Under the pieces are notes generated by a model. That model saw nothing but the letters and a program-made list of their open reading frames with translations. It had not been told where the DNA came from and searched no databases. Position numbers and translations under genes: made by a program. Below, piece by piece: positions 44,918 through 54,061 of a DNA stretch of 64,000 nt. The stretch comes from RYN-230 sp963841695. GTDB taxonomy: Bacteria; Actinomycetota; Actinomycetes; Streptosporangiales; Streptosporangiaceae. The DNA lies in the NCBI GenBank assembly GCA_963841695.1, contig CAWJDQ010000008.1, forward strand, positions 124,001 to 188,000. The letters are read 5' to 3'. How positions within the stretch are numbered: position 1 is the stretch's first letter; the number at the start of each line of letters is the position of its first letter.

Positions 44918-45142
44918 ATGGAACACCAGCAGCAAGCGCACGCTGAGCCCGTGCAGCGAAGTCGCGATCTGATCGCCCTGCGTGATCGATGGGGCGAGGA
45001 GTACGACATCGGATGGGATGAGGAATTCGTCGCCCGGCGCCGCGAGGGGGGCCTTCTCGTCTTCGCCGCTACGGCCGATGGCTTACACCGTGCCCTGGAA
45101 TTCGACCTGTCCACCCGCACATTCCCCAGACACCATGGCTGA
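44918..45142 (+). CDS. small element-borne protein, unknown
   Basis: The 74-residue product (SRDLIALRDRWGEEYDIGWDEEFVARRREGGLLVFAATADGLHRALEFDLST) has no recognised family; it is compact, acidic and probably folded. It overlaps the XRE gene by 8 bases, so it is coupled to it. Similar tiny genes often sit beside regulators in actinomycete integrative elements. Confidence 0.6.
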   Translation: MEHQQQAHAEPVQRSRDLIALRDRWGEEYDIGWDEEFVARRREGGLLVFAATADGLHRALEFDLSTRTFPRHHG

Positions 45143-45374
45143 CACCAGCCCACCCATCCAGACGTCTAACCGCTGGACCATCACCGTCGACGGGGCGAGA
45201 CTGCGTCGCTTACGCCATCAGCGCGGACTGTCCCGGGAACAGCTCGCTGCCAAGGCCGGAATCAGCGCCCGGACCGTGGCGAGGCTGGAACGCCTGCGGT
45301 CTGTCTCGTGCCGCAGCCGTACCCTCGTGCGCCTTGCCGCCGCCCTGGACGAAGACCCCGCCGGCTGCCCCTGA
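45135..45374 (+). CDS. XRE-family helix-turn-helix protein
   Basis: The 79-residue product has one XRE/Cro HTH (ARLRRLRHQRGLSREQLAAKAGISARTVARLERLRSVSCRSRTLVRLAAALDEDP). The ATG at 45135 lies within the end of the previous gene. It probably regulates element genes together with the GntR repressor. Confidence 0.82.
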   Translation: MADTSPPIQTSNRWTITVDGARLRRLRHQRGLSREQLAAKAGISARTVARLERLRSVSCRSRTLVRLAAALDEDPAGCP

Positions 45375-45592
45375 ACCCCCTGTTCGCTGATGCTCGCGTA
45401 TCGCGGTGACCAGGCAGTCAAGGCTCCGCAAGAAGCCCATCAGGACGGGCCCCGCACACTGGCCGCACAGGGGGGAGAGAGGCGGACCAGTCATGCACCA
45501 GGCCACCACCCCAGCCACCGCAGCGGCCCTGCTTCCCCGGCGGTCCGACGCCGGGACAGGGGGTCAGCGGCCGGGACATGACGGGCTGAGCT

Positions 45593-46251
45593 GTGGGGGA
45601 GATGCACGGCGCACCGTATGACCTGCTCGCCGGCTACCTGAACGTGCAGCCGGACCGGCTGCGCGGCATCGCAGCCCGGTGGCGGGCCGCCGGATACGCC
45701 GAGACCGGACGCCTCGGCCCGGGCCGGCGTGGTGCTGGCTCACCAAGGCTGGCCTGGCCGCCACCGGCCTACGGTTCGCGCCAGGGCGGCCGTCGCTGGG
45801 ACGGCTGGCGCACCTGCGCGCCGTCCTCGCCGCCCGCCTGGCGCTGGAGTCCAGCCCCGCCGGGCAAGCCGGCCAGCCCTGGTGGCGCTCCGAACGCCGC
45901 ATCCGCGCCGCCGCCGGCGGCCGGGTCGGGGGCGGTCATGTTCCCGACGCTGAAGCCTGCTGGGCCGAGATTGCTGGCAGCCGCTATCCGGGGGAACGGT
46001 GGGCCATCGAAGTAGAGCTCACCCCCAAGCCCCTCGCCCGCACCGCTGCCATCATGGCCGGGCTGCTGTACCGCCGCACCGGCTACAGCCCCGGCGCGAA
46101 ACCACACGACCGGCCGCGCTATGACCGCGCCGTCTACCTCGTCGCCCCACCCGCGCGCAGCGTCGTCACCCGCGCCGCCGCCACCCTGCCCGCACCACTA
46201 CAGGCCAGGGTCACCATCCGCGACCTGCCCCCCGAGGCCCTGCTGTGGTGA
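45593..46251 (+). pseudogene. replication-relaxation family protein, one frameshift
   Basis: Frame one (LLAGYLNVQPDRLRGIAARWRAAGYAETGRLGPG) is the winged-helix region. After one missing base near 45725-45735 the next frame continues AWCWLTKAGLAATGLRFAPG and RLAHLRAVLAARLALE, then WAIEVELTPKPLARTAAIMAGLLYR, a nuclease-like block of this family, and ends at 46251. The 5' end is unsure: the GTG at 45593 and ATG 45602 lack well-spaced ribosome sites. Such proteins accompany replication/transfer genes of actinomycete plasmids and integrative elements. Its stop overlaps the Tra gene start. Confidence 0.7.
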
Positions 46252-48118
46252 CCTTCTGGGCCTACCTCCGCTTCCACCTCCTGCTCTGGGGTCTGCGAGC
46301 CACCTGGCGGGTGCTGCGCTGGGCCGTCACCGTCGCCGTCCTGATCGCCGCCGCCCCCATCACCGTGGTGGCTGCCGTCGCGTTCGCGGGCGCATGGCTG
46401 CGGGGCTGGCCCCCCGCGAAACTGTGGCGGGCCGCCGCCTGGTCGCTGCCCATGACCGGCGTGTACCTGGCCGGGCGGGCAGTACAGGCCCGCACCTGGC
46501 GGGCCCTGGCCCTGGCCCCGGTGCATGACTGGGAACACGCCTGGCACCTGGCCCAGGCCGGGCGGGTGGTGGCGGCGTTCGTGCTGTGCGCCCCGGCCGG
46601 GGTGCCCGCGGCGCTTTGCGCCGCGGGCACTGCGTGGGCCTGGCGGATCTACACCATCGAAACCGGCATCACCGGGAAAACCGCCACCGCCCCCGTCATC
46701 TTCGACGCCCGGCAGTGGAACAGGCAGGCCCGCACCGCCCGCGCCCGGGTTACTGCCCCCGGCAGCGTGCCGCTGACTGACAGGCGGGGCCGGATTGTGA
46801 TGGGCGCGACGATCCGCACTGTTGGCCACCGCTGGCACCCGGTGCTGGCGGTGCCAGCCGGGGCGATGGGGCGGCATCAGGTGGTGATCGGCGCGTCCGG
46901 GTCGCGGGAAGACGAACCTGATGATGCGGACCTGGGCCGGCTGGTACGCATCTACCCGCACCACCTGGCTGCGCCGGGGTGGGCCGCGTCCGCTGCTGCT
47001 CGTGCTGGACTGCAAAGGCGGCCCCGACGCCCGGGTCAAAGCCGCCCGGACCCGCCGGCTGCTCCACGCCGCCGGCGCGTCGACGGGTCGCCGTGTGGCC
47101 CGACGAAGCGTCCGTCTCGCTGTGGGGCCTGCCGCCCCGTGATCTCGCCGTGGCGTTGTTCCAGATGATCGAGACCGGCACCGGGGATGCTGCCTACTAC
47201 GCCGACATCACCCAGGCCGTGCTCACCCTGGCCGTCACCGCCCCAGGCGGCCCGCCCGTGAACGGCGCCGAGTTCCTGGACCGGCTCGACACCTCGTGGC
47301 TGGCCGCCGCCTACCGCGATGACCCCGGCCCGCTGGCTGCTGCCCGCGCCGCTCGCGCCCAGCTCCCCGACATCGCCCTGCGCTACCGCACCTTGCTGTC
47401 GCGTCTCGGCCCCGCTCTCGACGGGCCGGGGGACCTGGCCGGGGCGGATGCGTGGTATTTCATCCTGGAAGGCACCCGGGAACAGTCCGTGGCCGAAGCG
47501 CAGGCCATGGCGCTGACCGAGCTGGCCGCCGCCCTGGCCACCAGCCCCGGCACCGAACCCCGCGTCATCCTGCTGGCCTGCGACGACTACTCGGCCGTGT
47601 CCGGCCGCGTCCCGCTGTGGCAACTCTACGAACGCGGCCGGTCTCTCGGCATCGGGGTGCAGGTGTCCGCGCAGTCCTGGCAGGGGCTTGGTGAGAGTGA
47701 GGATGAGCGGTACCGGATCGCCGCCACCGCCGACGGTGGCGTGTGGCTGCTGCGCACCCCTTACCCCCAGCCGGTGTGCGAGCTGGCTGGCACCCGGCGG
47801 ATCATCGAGACCGCGACCAAGGTCATCGGCGGGATGTGGGGCGACGAAGGGTCCTCCCGCGTCCAGCACGCGTGGACCGTCAACCCCCAGATCGCCCGCC
47901 GCGCCGAGACCGGCCAGGCTGCCTACATCCACGGCGGGGGCTGCACCTGGGTCCAGATCGCCCGCCCCCAGCCCTCACCCCTCCCGCTCCCGCCACCCCG
48001 CCCCGCGCCGGCGCCCGCTGTCGTGATTCCCCCGCCGGTCCGGCGGCACGAACCGTCACCCCCGCCGGCTGCGCCGGCGGCCCTGGACGACGCGTTCGGC
48101 CAGGAGGTCCGCTCGTGA
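46245..48118 (+). pseudogene. FtsK/TraB-like DNA-translocase ATPase of the element, two frameshifts
   Basis: N-terminal membrane helices (TVAVLIAAAPITVVAAVAFAGAWL) lead to VVIGASGS. Here an extra C after GGGTCG breaks the Walker A motif; removing it gives GASGSGKTNLMMRTWAGWY in the next frame. A second extra base near 47085 follows LLLVLDCKGGPDARVKAARTRRLLHAAG. The third frame continues with AVWPDEASVSLWGLPPRDLA, PRVILLACDDYSAVSGR (Walker B region), GIGVQVSAQSWQGLGE and GGVWLLRTPYPQP, ending in a Pro-rich tail. Repaired length is about 624 residues. It would move element DNA between cells or replicate-associated complexes. Confidence 0.78.
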
Positions 48119-48600
48119 CCGGCCCGGACCCGTTCGCCGCCCTTGACCTGCCCGCCCGCCCCGACCTGACCGACGAGCAGGTCCGCACCGCCTGGCGGAC
48201 CGTGGCGGCTGCGACCCATCCCGACCGGCCCGGGGGAGGTAACCCCGCCGCCTATGCCGCCGCGTCCGCCGCCTACGCCGCGCTGCGGACCCCGTGGGGC
48301 CGGTCGGAGGCCTACGCCGACCTGATCGCATCCGGCCCGCCATCCGCCGCCCGCACGGCCGGTAGCGGCGCGGCCAGGCCCGGCGCGCGGGCTGCTCATG
48401 CGCTGCTGCTGGTCCCGGCGCGCATCCGCCACGGCAGGCCCTTGCGGCTGGCCGGGCGCATCGTGGCCGCCGTCATTCTGGCCGTGATCGCTGCGCAGTC
48501 GGGGGCGGGCGGACCGGTGGCGGCCGGGGTCGCGGCCGGGCTGGCCGTGTGGGCGGTCCTGACCGGGCGGGGGGACCTCGCCCCGCCCCCGGGACGGTGA
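48115..48600 (+). CDS. J-domain-like membrane protein of the element
   Basis: The GTG at 48115 overlaps the stop of the Tra gene (GTGA). The 161-residue product has an N-terminal J-like domain (FAALDLPARPDLTDEQVRTAWRTVAAATHPDRPGG, with the HPD loop) and two C-terminal hydrophobic helices (IVAAVILAVIAAQSGAG, GPVAAGVAAGLAVWAVL). J domains stimulate Hsp70 (DnaK); here it could recruit host DnaK to the membrane transfer complex. That link is inferred from the coupling. Confidence 0.72.
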   Translation: MTGPDPFAALDLPARPDLTDEQVRTAWRTVAAATHPDRPGGGNPAAYAAASAAYAALRTPWGRSEAYADLIASGPPSAARTAGSGAARPGARAAHALLLVPARIRHGRPLRLAGRIVAAVILAVIAAQSGAGGPVAAGVAAGLAVWAVLTGRGDLAPPPGR

Positions 48601-48851
48601 ACCCCGATGGCTACGGACGCGCGGTGACGGGGGCGCGGCGGGTGATTCTTTACCCACCTGGCATGGTCCGGGCCCCTCAGAGCGGGCGGCCGGGCCGAGC
48701 TAAAAGCGGCAGGCCGGACCGCACGGCCTCCCCTGGCCAAGGTTACGGCCGCCCGCTCTCCCAGCCCATGCCAGGACACCGGCCAAAGAATCACCCGCCA
48801 CTCACGACCGGCACACGGCCAGGAAAACCAGCACTTAGAGAGGAAGAAGAA
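48601..48851. other. non-coding stretch before the parS-like site
   Basis: No gene is supported here. The last 20 bases (TTAGAGAGGAAGAAGAA) form a strong ribosome site for the short ORF at 48852. An origin of transfer or replication could lie here, but nothing specific is visible. Confidence 0.35.
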
Positions 48852-48962
48852 ATGGTTTCACGTGAAACCCGGATAATGGCCGTCAAGGACATGCCAGCAG
48901 GCCAGAACCGCAGCAGGGGAAGGGGAACACATGGAAAGCGAAGCGGCCAGGCCGCCGGGTGA
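48852..48962 (+). CDS. short ORF (36 codons) whose start codons contain the parS core
   Basis: ATG at 48852 is preceded by GAGAGGAAGAAGAA, one of the best ribosome sites in the element. The product MVSRETRIMAVKDM... is basic and Gly/Arg-rich in its second half. Its first codons (GTT TCA CGT GAA AC) are exactly the parS core. The stop lies 32 bases into the next gene. It may be a leader peptide or simply the transcript start; no family recognised. Confidence 0.45.
   Translation: MVSRETRIMAVKDMPAGQNRSRGRGTHGKRSGQAAG
48854..48869. promoter_or_regulatory. parS-like palindrome (ParB-binding core)
   Basis: GGTTTCACGTGAAACC is a perfect 16-base palindrome and contains the full actinobacterial parS core GTTTCACGTGAAAC. 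Chromosomal parS sites cluster near the origin; this one is inside an integrated element and no parB gene is in the window. ParB binding is inferred from the exact core match. Confidence 0.65.
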
Positions 48963-49191
48963 GCAGGAAGAACACGCCGGTAATTCGCCCGCAGATATTA
49001 CCAGGGGAGCCATTTACAGTTATTATAGAGATGGAATGGAAAACGCTGGCGGGCTGAAGGTCAAATGGTCGGTCCGGGTCGTGACCGGGCCGGACGCCGA
49101 AGCGATTGATGCCCGCCAGGCTGAGGTGATCAGGGAGATACTGCAATGGGCGCACCGTCATCACAAGCTGTCCCCGCCGGGCATGACCTGA
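48931..49191 (+). CDS. small element-borne protein upstream of the recombinase
   Basis: The ATG at 48931 follows GGGGAAGGGGAACAC. The 86-residue product has a coherent domain (ITRGAIYSYYRDGMENAGGLKVKWSVRVVTGPDAEAIDARQAEVIREILQWAHRHH) with no recognised family. It overlaps the start of the serine recombinase gene by 46 bases, so it is probably translated with it; a recombination directionality factor or regulator is one possibility, unproven. Confidence 0.6.
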   Translation: MESEAARPPGEQEEHAGNSPADITRGAIYSYYRDGMENAGGLKVKWSVRVVTGPDAEAIDARQAEVIREILQWAHRHHKLSPPGMT

Positions 49192-50983
49192 CCGGGGCGG
49201 GCCCGGTCCCGGTGGCGTTCCTGGGCCGGACGTCCACGCTGGTCATGCAGGACCCGGTGGCCTCGATGCGCCGCCAGGTCCGGGGGGTGCAGGCCAAGCT
49301 GCCGGCGGGCTGGTTCATCGCCTCCTGGTACTGGGACATCGAGTCCGGCGGGCTGGACATCGAGCAGCGCGGCCACGGCACCGCGCACGAGCTGTTCCCC
49401 GGGATCGGCATCCCGCGCGACGGGGGGCTGGCGGACCTGCTGGGCGAAGGCGAAGTCGCCTGACCCCCGGTTCGCCGTGGTCATGTGCGAGGACATCGAA
49501 CGGTCCGGGCGGGACACGTTCAACGCGCTGAAGCTGGAAAAGGAGCTGAACGCCGCCGGGGTGCCGCTGTTCGCGACCGACGAGCCGATCGACGTGGAGG
49601 GGATCAACCCGACCACCGTGCTGGTCCGCCGGGTCAAGCAGGGCGTGGCGGAGTGGTACCGGCTGCAGGTCAAGCAGAAAGCCTGGCAAGGCCTCCGCGA
49701 GCACGCCCTGGCGGGGTGGAACACCGGCAAACCCCCCTACGGGTACGCGCCGCAGTGCTACCCCCACCCCGTCCCCGTCAAAGCAGCCCAGGGCGCCACC
49801 AAAACCCGCCTCGTCCTGGACCCCGCCCGCGCCCCGGCAGTCGCGCAGATCTTCACCTGGCGCGCCGTCGAAAAGGCCGGGATCCGGGTCATCACCGGCC
49901 GGCTGAACGCCGACCACGACACCTACCCGCCGCCCCGGGGCGACACCTGGACCTTCCACGGCGTGTATGCGCTGCTGGACAACCCGAAATACACCGGGCA
50001 CATGGTGTGGAACCGCTACACCAACCCCTACAAAGACGGCCGCCGCGGCCGCCGCCACAACCCCCCCGGCCAGTGGGTCTGGTCACCCGAGCCCGCCCAT
50101 CCCGCGATCATCACCCGCGAGCTGTACGACGCCGCCCAGGCGGTCAGCCACGGCCGGGACTCCAACCCGGGCGAGCCCGGCGAGCCAGCCCACCCGGCCG
50201 CACGGCGGACCTACGAGCTGCGGTCCCTGGTCCGCCACCGCGCCTGCAAACGCCGCATGTGCGGCATCCAGCGCGCCGCCGGAGCGTACTACCTGTGCCC
50301 GCACGAGATGACCAACGCCCGCCACGCCGCCGCCGTCCCCGACCACCCCACCACCGTCACCGTCCGCGAAGACCACCTCCTCGCCGCCCTCACCCAGTTC
50401 TTCGACGAGCGGATCTTCGGCCCCGAACGCGCCCGCCTCCTGCAAGAACTCCTCCCCGCCGGCGCCGCCGACGACGCCGCCCGCAAAGACAAGCAGGCCG
50501 CCAGGCTCCGCCGCCGGGTGACCCAGATCGACGCGGCCGAGCACGGCCACATGACCGAGATGGAAGCCCTCGCCGCGACCGCCGGCAACCCCAACGCCCT
50601 CGCCGCCATGCGCCGCCGTCACCTGGAACGCTTCACCGAACTGGAAACCGAACGCGACACCATCGACGCCGAGCTGGCCGGCCTGGCCGCCCAGCCCGCC
50701 CAAGTCATGAGCCCCGAACTGCTGGACGCCCTGCCGCAGATCCCCAGCCATCCTCGCCGAGCTGCCGCTCAGGCTCCGGCACAAGCTCTACCAGGCCTTC
50801 GACCTGCAACTCGTCTACAAACACGACACACCCCAGGTCACCTGCCGCGCCATCATCACCACCAGCACCCCCCACACCGTGACCGCGATCATCAACGACA
50901 GCACCCACGACACCGGCACCAGCGCGACTCAGGCACCCAGTTCAGACTCCGACTGTGCCCCTGGGGCAGCACCAATCGGTTGA
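49146..50983 (+). pseudogene. large serine recombinase (integrase), two frameshifts
   Basis: The first frame from ATG 49146 (AGGGAGATACTGCA before it) has the resolvase N-terminus with catalytic Ser30 in FLGRTST and IESGGLDIEQRGHG. A shift near 49460 leads to VVMCEDIERSGRDTFNALKLEKELNAAGVPLFATDEPI, then the recombinase domain (LAGWNTGKPPYGYAP, ALLDNPKYTGHMVWNR), a zinc ribbon (HRACKRRMCG, YYLCPHE) and a coiled coil. A second shift near 50750 gives the C-terminus, whose TGA at 50981-50983 lies inside the right att core. Repaired length is about 610 residues. As given, the integrase is inactive. Confidence 0.85.
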
Positions 50984-50987
50984 TCAC
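50970..50987 (+). repeat. right attachment-site arm (attR, inverted copy of left arm)
   Basis: CACCAATCGGTTGATCAC is the exact reverse complement of 40819-40836. The recombinase stop codon falls inside it. Host sequence resumes at about CGTAGAGGGCGCG. Confidence 0.8.
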
Positions 50988-51108
50988 GTAGAGGGCGCGT
51001 GACTGGCGAGGCTGGTTTTCATTATCGGGAATTCTGGGGTTGCGGCTCGCGCACGTGCGCCAGCGGGCGGGGGTGAGCGCAGCCGGAGCCGCAGCCGGAG
51101 CGCGGACG

Positions 51109-52576
51109 CTAGCCGGCGGCGGCGCCCACGCTGCGGCAGGCGTCCTCGGCGGTGATCGGGCTGGCGATCTCCTCCAGGCCCTTGCGCTCGGCCTTGACCC
51201 CGAGGAACACCTCGACCAGCCCGGCCAGGATCATCAGCGAGGCACCGGTCACGAACGCGATCGCGGTGTCGATCACCTTGCCCGTGCTGACCAGCGCGGA
51301 GAACAGCAGCGGGCCGGTGATCCCGCCCGCCGCGGTGCCGATCGCGTAGAAGAACGCGATGGCCAGGGCCCGGGTCTCCATCGGGAACACCTCACTGACC
51401 GTGAGGTACGCCGAGCTGGCCCCGGCCGAGGCGAAGAACAGCACCACGCACCAGCAGGCCGTCATGGTGACCGCGGTCAGGTCGCCCGCGTCGAACAGCC
51501 AGGCGGTGACCAGCAGCAGGACGCCGGACAGGATGTAGGTGCCGGCGATCATCGGCTTGCGGCCGACCGAGTCGAAGAGCCGTCCGAGGACCAGCGGGCC
51601 GATCAGGTTGCCCACCGCGATCACCGCGAAGTAGTAGCCCGGGTCGGTCTGGATGTGGAAGAACACGGTCAGGATCTGCGCGTACCCGAACGTGATCGCG
51701 TTGTACAGGAACGCCTGGCCGATGAACAGCGAGAAGCCCAGGATCGTGCGCCGCAGGTAGCGGGCGAACATGGTGTGGGCGATGGTGACGAACCCGATCG
51801 ACTTGCGCTGCCGGATGGTGATCGACTGGCGCGGCTCGTCCAGGTGCGTGCCGGTCTCCTGCTCGACCCGGTGCTCGATGCCGTCCACCAGGTGCTCGGC
51901 CTCCCGGTCGCGCCCGTGGATGAACAGCCAGCGGGGGCTCTCCGGCACGTTCCGCCGGACCAGCAGCACGACCAGGCCGAGCACCACGCCGAAGCCGAAG
52001 CAGATCCGCCAGCCGACCGCGACCGGCAGGTCGTTGGTGGCCGGGACGGTGAGCAGTGCGCCCGCCGCCGCGCCGGCCCAGTAGGTGCCGTTGATGATGA
52101 TGTCGATCCGGCCGCGGTGACGGCTGGGGATCAGCTCGTCGATGGCCGAATTGATCGCCGCGTACTCGCCGCCGATCCCGAACCCGGTCAGGAACCGGAA
52201 CAGGAAGAACCACCAGGGCGCGAACGAGAACGCGGTGAGCGCGGTCGAGGCCAGGTACACGCCAAGGGTGATCATGAACAGTTTCTTGCGGCCGAACCGG
52301 TCGGTGAGCCAGCCGAAGAACAGGGCGCCCGACGCAGGCGCCGGCCACGTACATGGCCGCGCCGAACCCGGTGATCTGCCCCTGGGTGATGTGAATCCCG
52401 CTGCCGGGCTTGGCGATCTGGGCCGAGATGTTGCCGACGATCGTGACTTCCAGGCCGTCCAGGATCCAGACCGTGCCCAGCCCGATGATGATCATCCAAT
52501 GCCACCGGGACCACGGCAGCCGGTCCAGCCGCGCGGGCACCTTGGTCTTGATGGTCCCGGTCTCTACCTCGCTCAC
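51109..52576 (-). pseudogene. MFS sugar/metabolite porter, one frameshift
   Basis: The GTG at 52576 follows GGAGGGACGGCTC. The protein begins SEVETGTIKTKVPARLDRLPWSRWHWMIIIGLGTVWILDGLEVTIVG and is shifted near 52330, where one extra G in a GGG run breaks AGACVGALFFGWLTDRFGRKKLF. The rest is intact: FRFLTGFGIGGEYAAINSAIDELIPSRHRGR (sugar-porter motif after TM4), twelve helices in total and RRNVPESPRWLF in the central loop. Repaired length is about 488 residues. It imports or exports a sugar or organic acid with protons. It is convergent with the element. Confidence 0.85.
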
Positions 52577-52668
52577 GAGCCGTCCCTCCCTACCCGCCTG
52601 CGGCCACCCGAGCGTGCCGCCGGCCACCGGAGGGCCCGCTACCCGCGTCCGGCGGGCCTATTCAGGCG

Positions 52669-53280
52669 TTATGCGCCGCCGGGCACCGCGCGGAGCCGCT
52701 CCGCGGCCGCGCCGGCCAGCCGGCCGATCTGGGACAGGATGCCGAGCTCACGGAAGCCGAGCCGGGGGCCGACCCGGCCGCGCACCACGGTGATCGCCCC
52801 GGCGGCCCCGCCACCCGCCAGGATCGGCCCGACCGCGACCGAGCGGGCCCCGATCACGCTGGTCACCGGGCGGCCGTCGGGCAGGCCGCCGAGCATCCAC
52901 TCGTCGTCGATCGAGCCCCGGACCTCCGGGGTGCACCGGCTGATGGCCGAGCTGATCACCGGGCAGGACCCGGCCGCGACCCCGCCCAGCGCCGTGATCA
53001 GGCCCGGATCGGGCTCCCGGGCGGACACCGCCCGGCGCGGCGGGCTGGTCAGGAAATCGACGAACACCCAGTCCGCGAACCTGCCGCTGAGCGCCTCGGC
53101 CACCGCCGAGCGCAGCTGCGCCTCCGCGACCGCGGTGACCGCCGCCACCGCGGCGCGGGCCATGGTGTCCAGGCCGATCGTCCAGGCGGTAGCCAGCCGG
53201 TGCAGATCCTCGCCGGGCACCAGTCCGGTAGCCCATCCGCCCGGGTCGTTCGTTACTGGCCCGCCAGTTGTCTTCATCAC
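52669..53280 (-). CDS. GAF-domain-like protein
   Basis: The 203-residue protein has an amphipathic helical first part (WTIGLDTMARAAVAAVTAVAEAQLRSAVAEAL). A GAF-type sensor domain follows (CPVISSAISRCTPEVRGSIDDEW, RPVTSVIGARSVAVGPILAGGGAAGAITVVRGRVGPRLGFRELGILSQIGRLAGAAAERL). No output domain is present, so it may act through a partner. Assignment rests on the GAF-like strand order and the terminal helix; not certain. Confidence 0.62.
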   Translation of the reverse strand: MMKTTGGPVTNDPGGWATGLVPGEDLHRLATAWTIGLDTMARAAVAAVTAVAEAQLRSAVAEALSGRFADWVFVDFLTSPPRRAVSAREPDPGLITALGGVAAGSCPVISSAISRCTPEVRGSIDDEWMLGGLPDGRPVTSVIGARSVAVGPILAGGGAAGAITVVRGRVGPRLGFRELGILSQIGRLAGAAAERLRAVPGGA

Positions 53281-53402
53281 CGGCCCGTCGCTGGCGGCTG
53301 GCCACCACCGGCGGCCGGCCTCGCGTCTGGATCTTCAACGAGGCAGACTGCCCCGGGAGAATCGGCTCAAACTGAGGGGCCAGGCGCGCAGAGAGGCAGG
53401 AC

Positions 53403-54052
53403 ATGCTGACTGAGCAGGAAGCGGAGGAATTCCGGATCCGCCGGCTGGTCGAGAAGTGGGCCCTGACCAGGGACGCCGGTGACTGGGACGGGTTCGCGTC
53501 GGTGTGGCATCCCGGCGGCTGGATGACGGCCACCTGGTTCCAGGGCCGGCCGCCGACTTCATCCAGGCCAGCCGCGAGGGCTTCGACGCAGGCGTGCTTA
53601 TCCTGCACTTCCTGGGCGGCTCCCGCTGCGAGGTGACCGGGGACCGGGCCGTGGCCCAGACCAAGATGACCATCCAGCAGCGGGCCCCGGTCGACGGGAT
53701 CACTGCCGACGTCACCTGCACCGGGCGCTTCTACGACTTCCTCGAGAAACAGTCCGGGACCTGGGGCATCGTCCGGCGGCAGCCGATCTACGAGAAAGAC
53801 CGGCTCGACCCGGTGGACCCCGGGGCCCGGCTCACGCTGGACCCGGCGCGGCTGGCCCGGTTCCCGTCCGGTTACCGGCACCTGGCCTACCTGCAGGCCC
53901 AGCTGGGCTACCGGATCGCGCCCCGGCTGCCCGGGCTGCGCGGGCCCGAAGTGGAGCGGCTCTACCAGGAGGGCCGGGACTGGCGCGCCGGGGCGGCCGC
54001 CCCGGGCCGGCCCGGCGCCGACGGCCTGCTCTCCCCCGCGGGCCCCGGCTGA
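53403..54052 (+). pseudogene. SnoaL-like (NTF2-fold) protein, one frameshift
   Basis: LTEQEAEEFRIRRLVEKWALTRDAGDWDGFASVWHPGGWMTATWFQG is the first part of a SnoaL-like domain. After one missing base near 53550 the next frame continues DFIQASREGFDAGVLILHFLGGSRCEVTGDRAVAQTKMTIQQRA, FYDFLEKQSGTWGIVRRQPIYEKDRLDPVDP and a longer C-terminal tail. Repaired length is about 216 residues. The fold is used by small cyclases, hydroxylases and isomerases; the exact reaction is unknown. Confidence 0.72.
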
Positions 54053-54061
54053 GCCTGCGGT

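Larger units (their letters stand above)
40820..50986 (+). mobile_element. integrative (AICE-like) element with large serine recombinase, about 10.16 kb
   Basis: The element lies between host transketolase and an MFS gene. It carries its own serine recombinase at the right end, replication-relaxation and FtsK/Tra-like genes, regulators and cargo. TGATCA occurs at both junctions (40820-40825 and 50981-50986), flanked inward by inverted arms that match 29 of 41 positions without gaps beyond the 11 identical bases. Joining the two ends across TGATCA gives a perfectly symmetric 28-base centre, as expected of a serine-integrase attP. Several cargo genes have clearly lower GC than the host. Mobility and circularisation are inferred. 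Confidence 0.8.

Noticed and set aside
45493..45621. ORF starting ATGCACCAGGCC as the true 5' end of the replication-relaxation gene
   Set aside because: It has a fair ribosome site but its product shows no similarity to the family N-terminus and would need another frameshift to join; kept out of the annotation.
40819..50987. Inverted ends interpreted as a DDE transposon's terminal repeats
   Set aside because: No DDE transposase is present, and no target duplication flanks the ends. A large serine recombinase is encoded and its attP arms explain the inversion.
51040..52374. Plus-strand open frame of 444 codons opposite the MFS gene
   Set aside because: Gln/Asp/His-rich shadow without motifs; the minus strand holds the porter.
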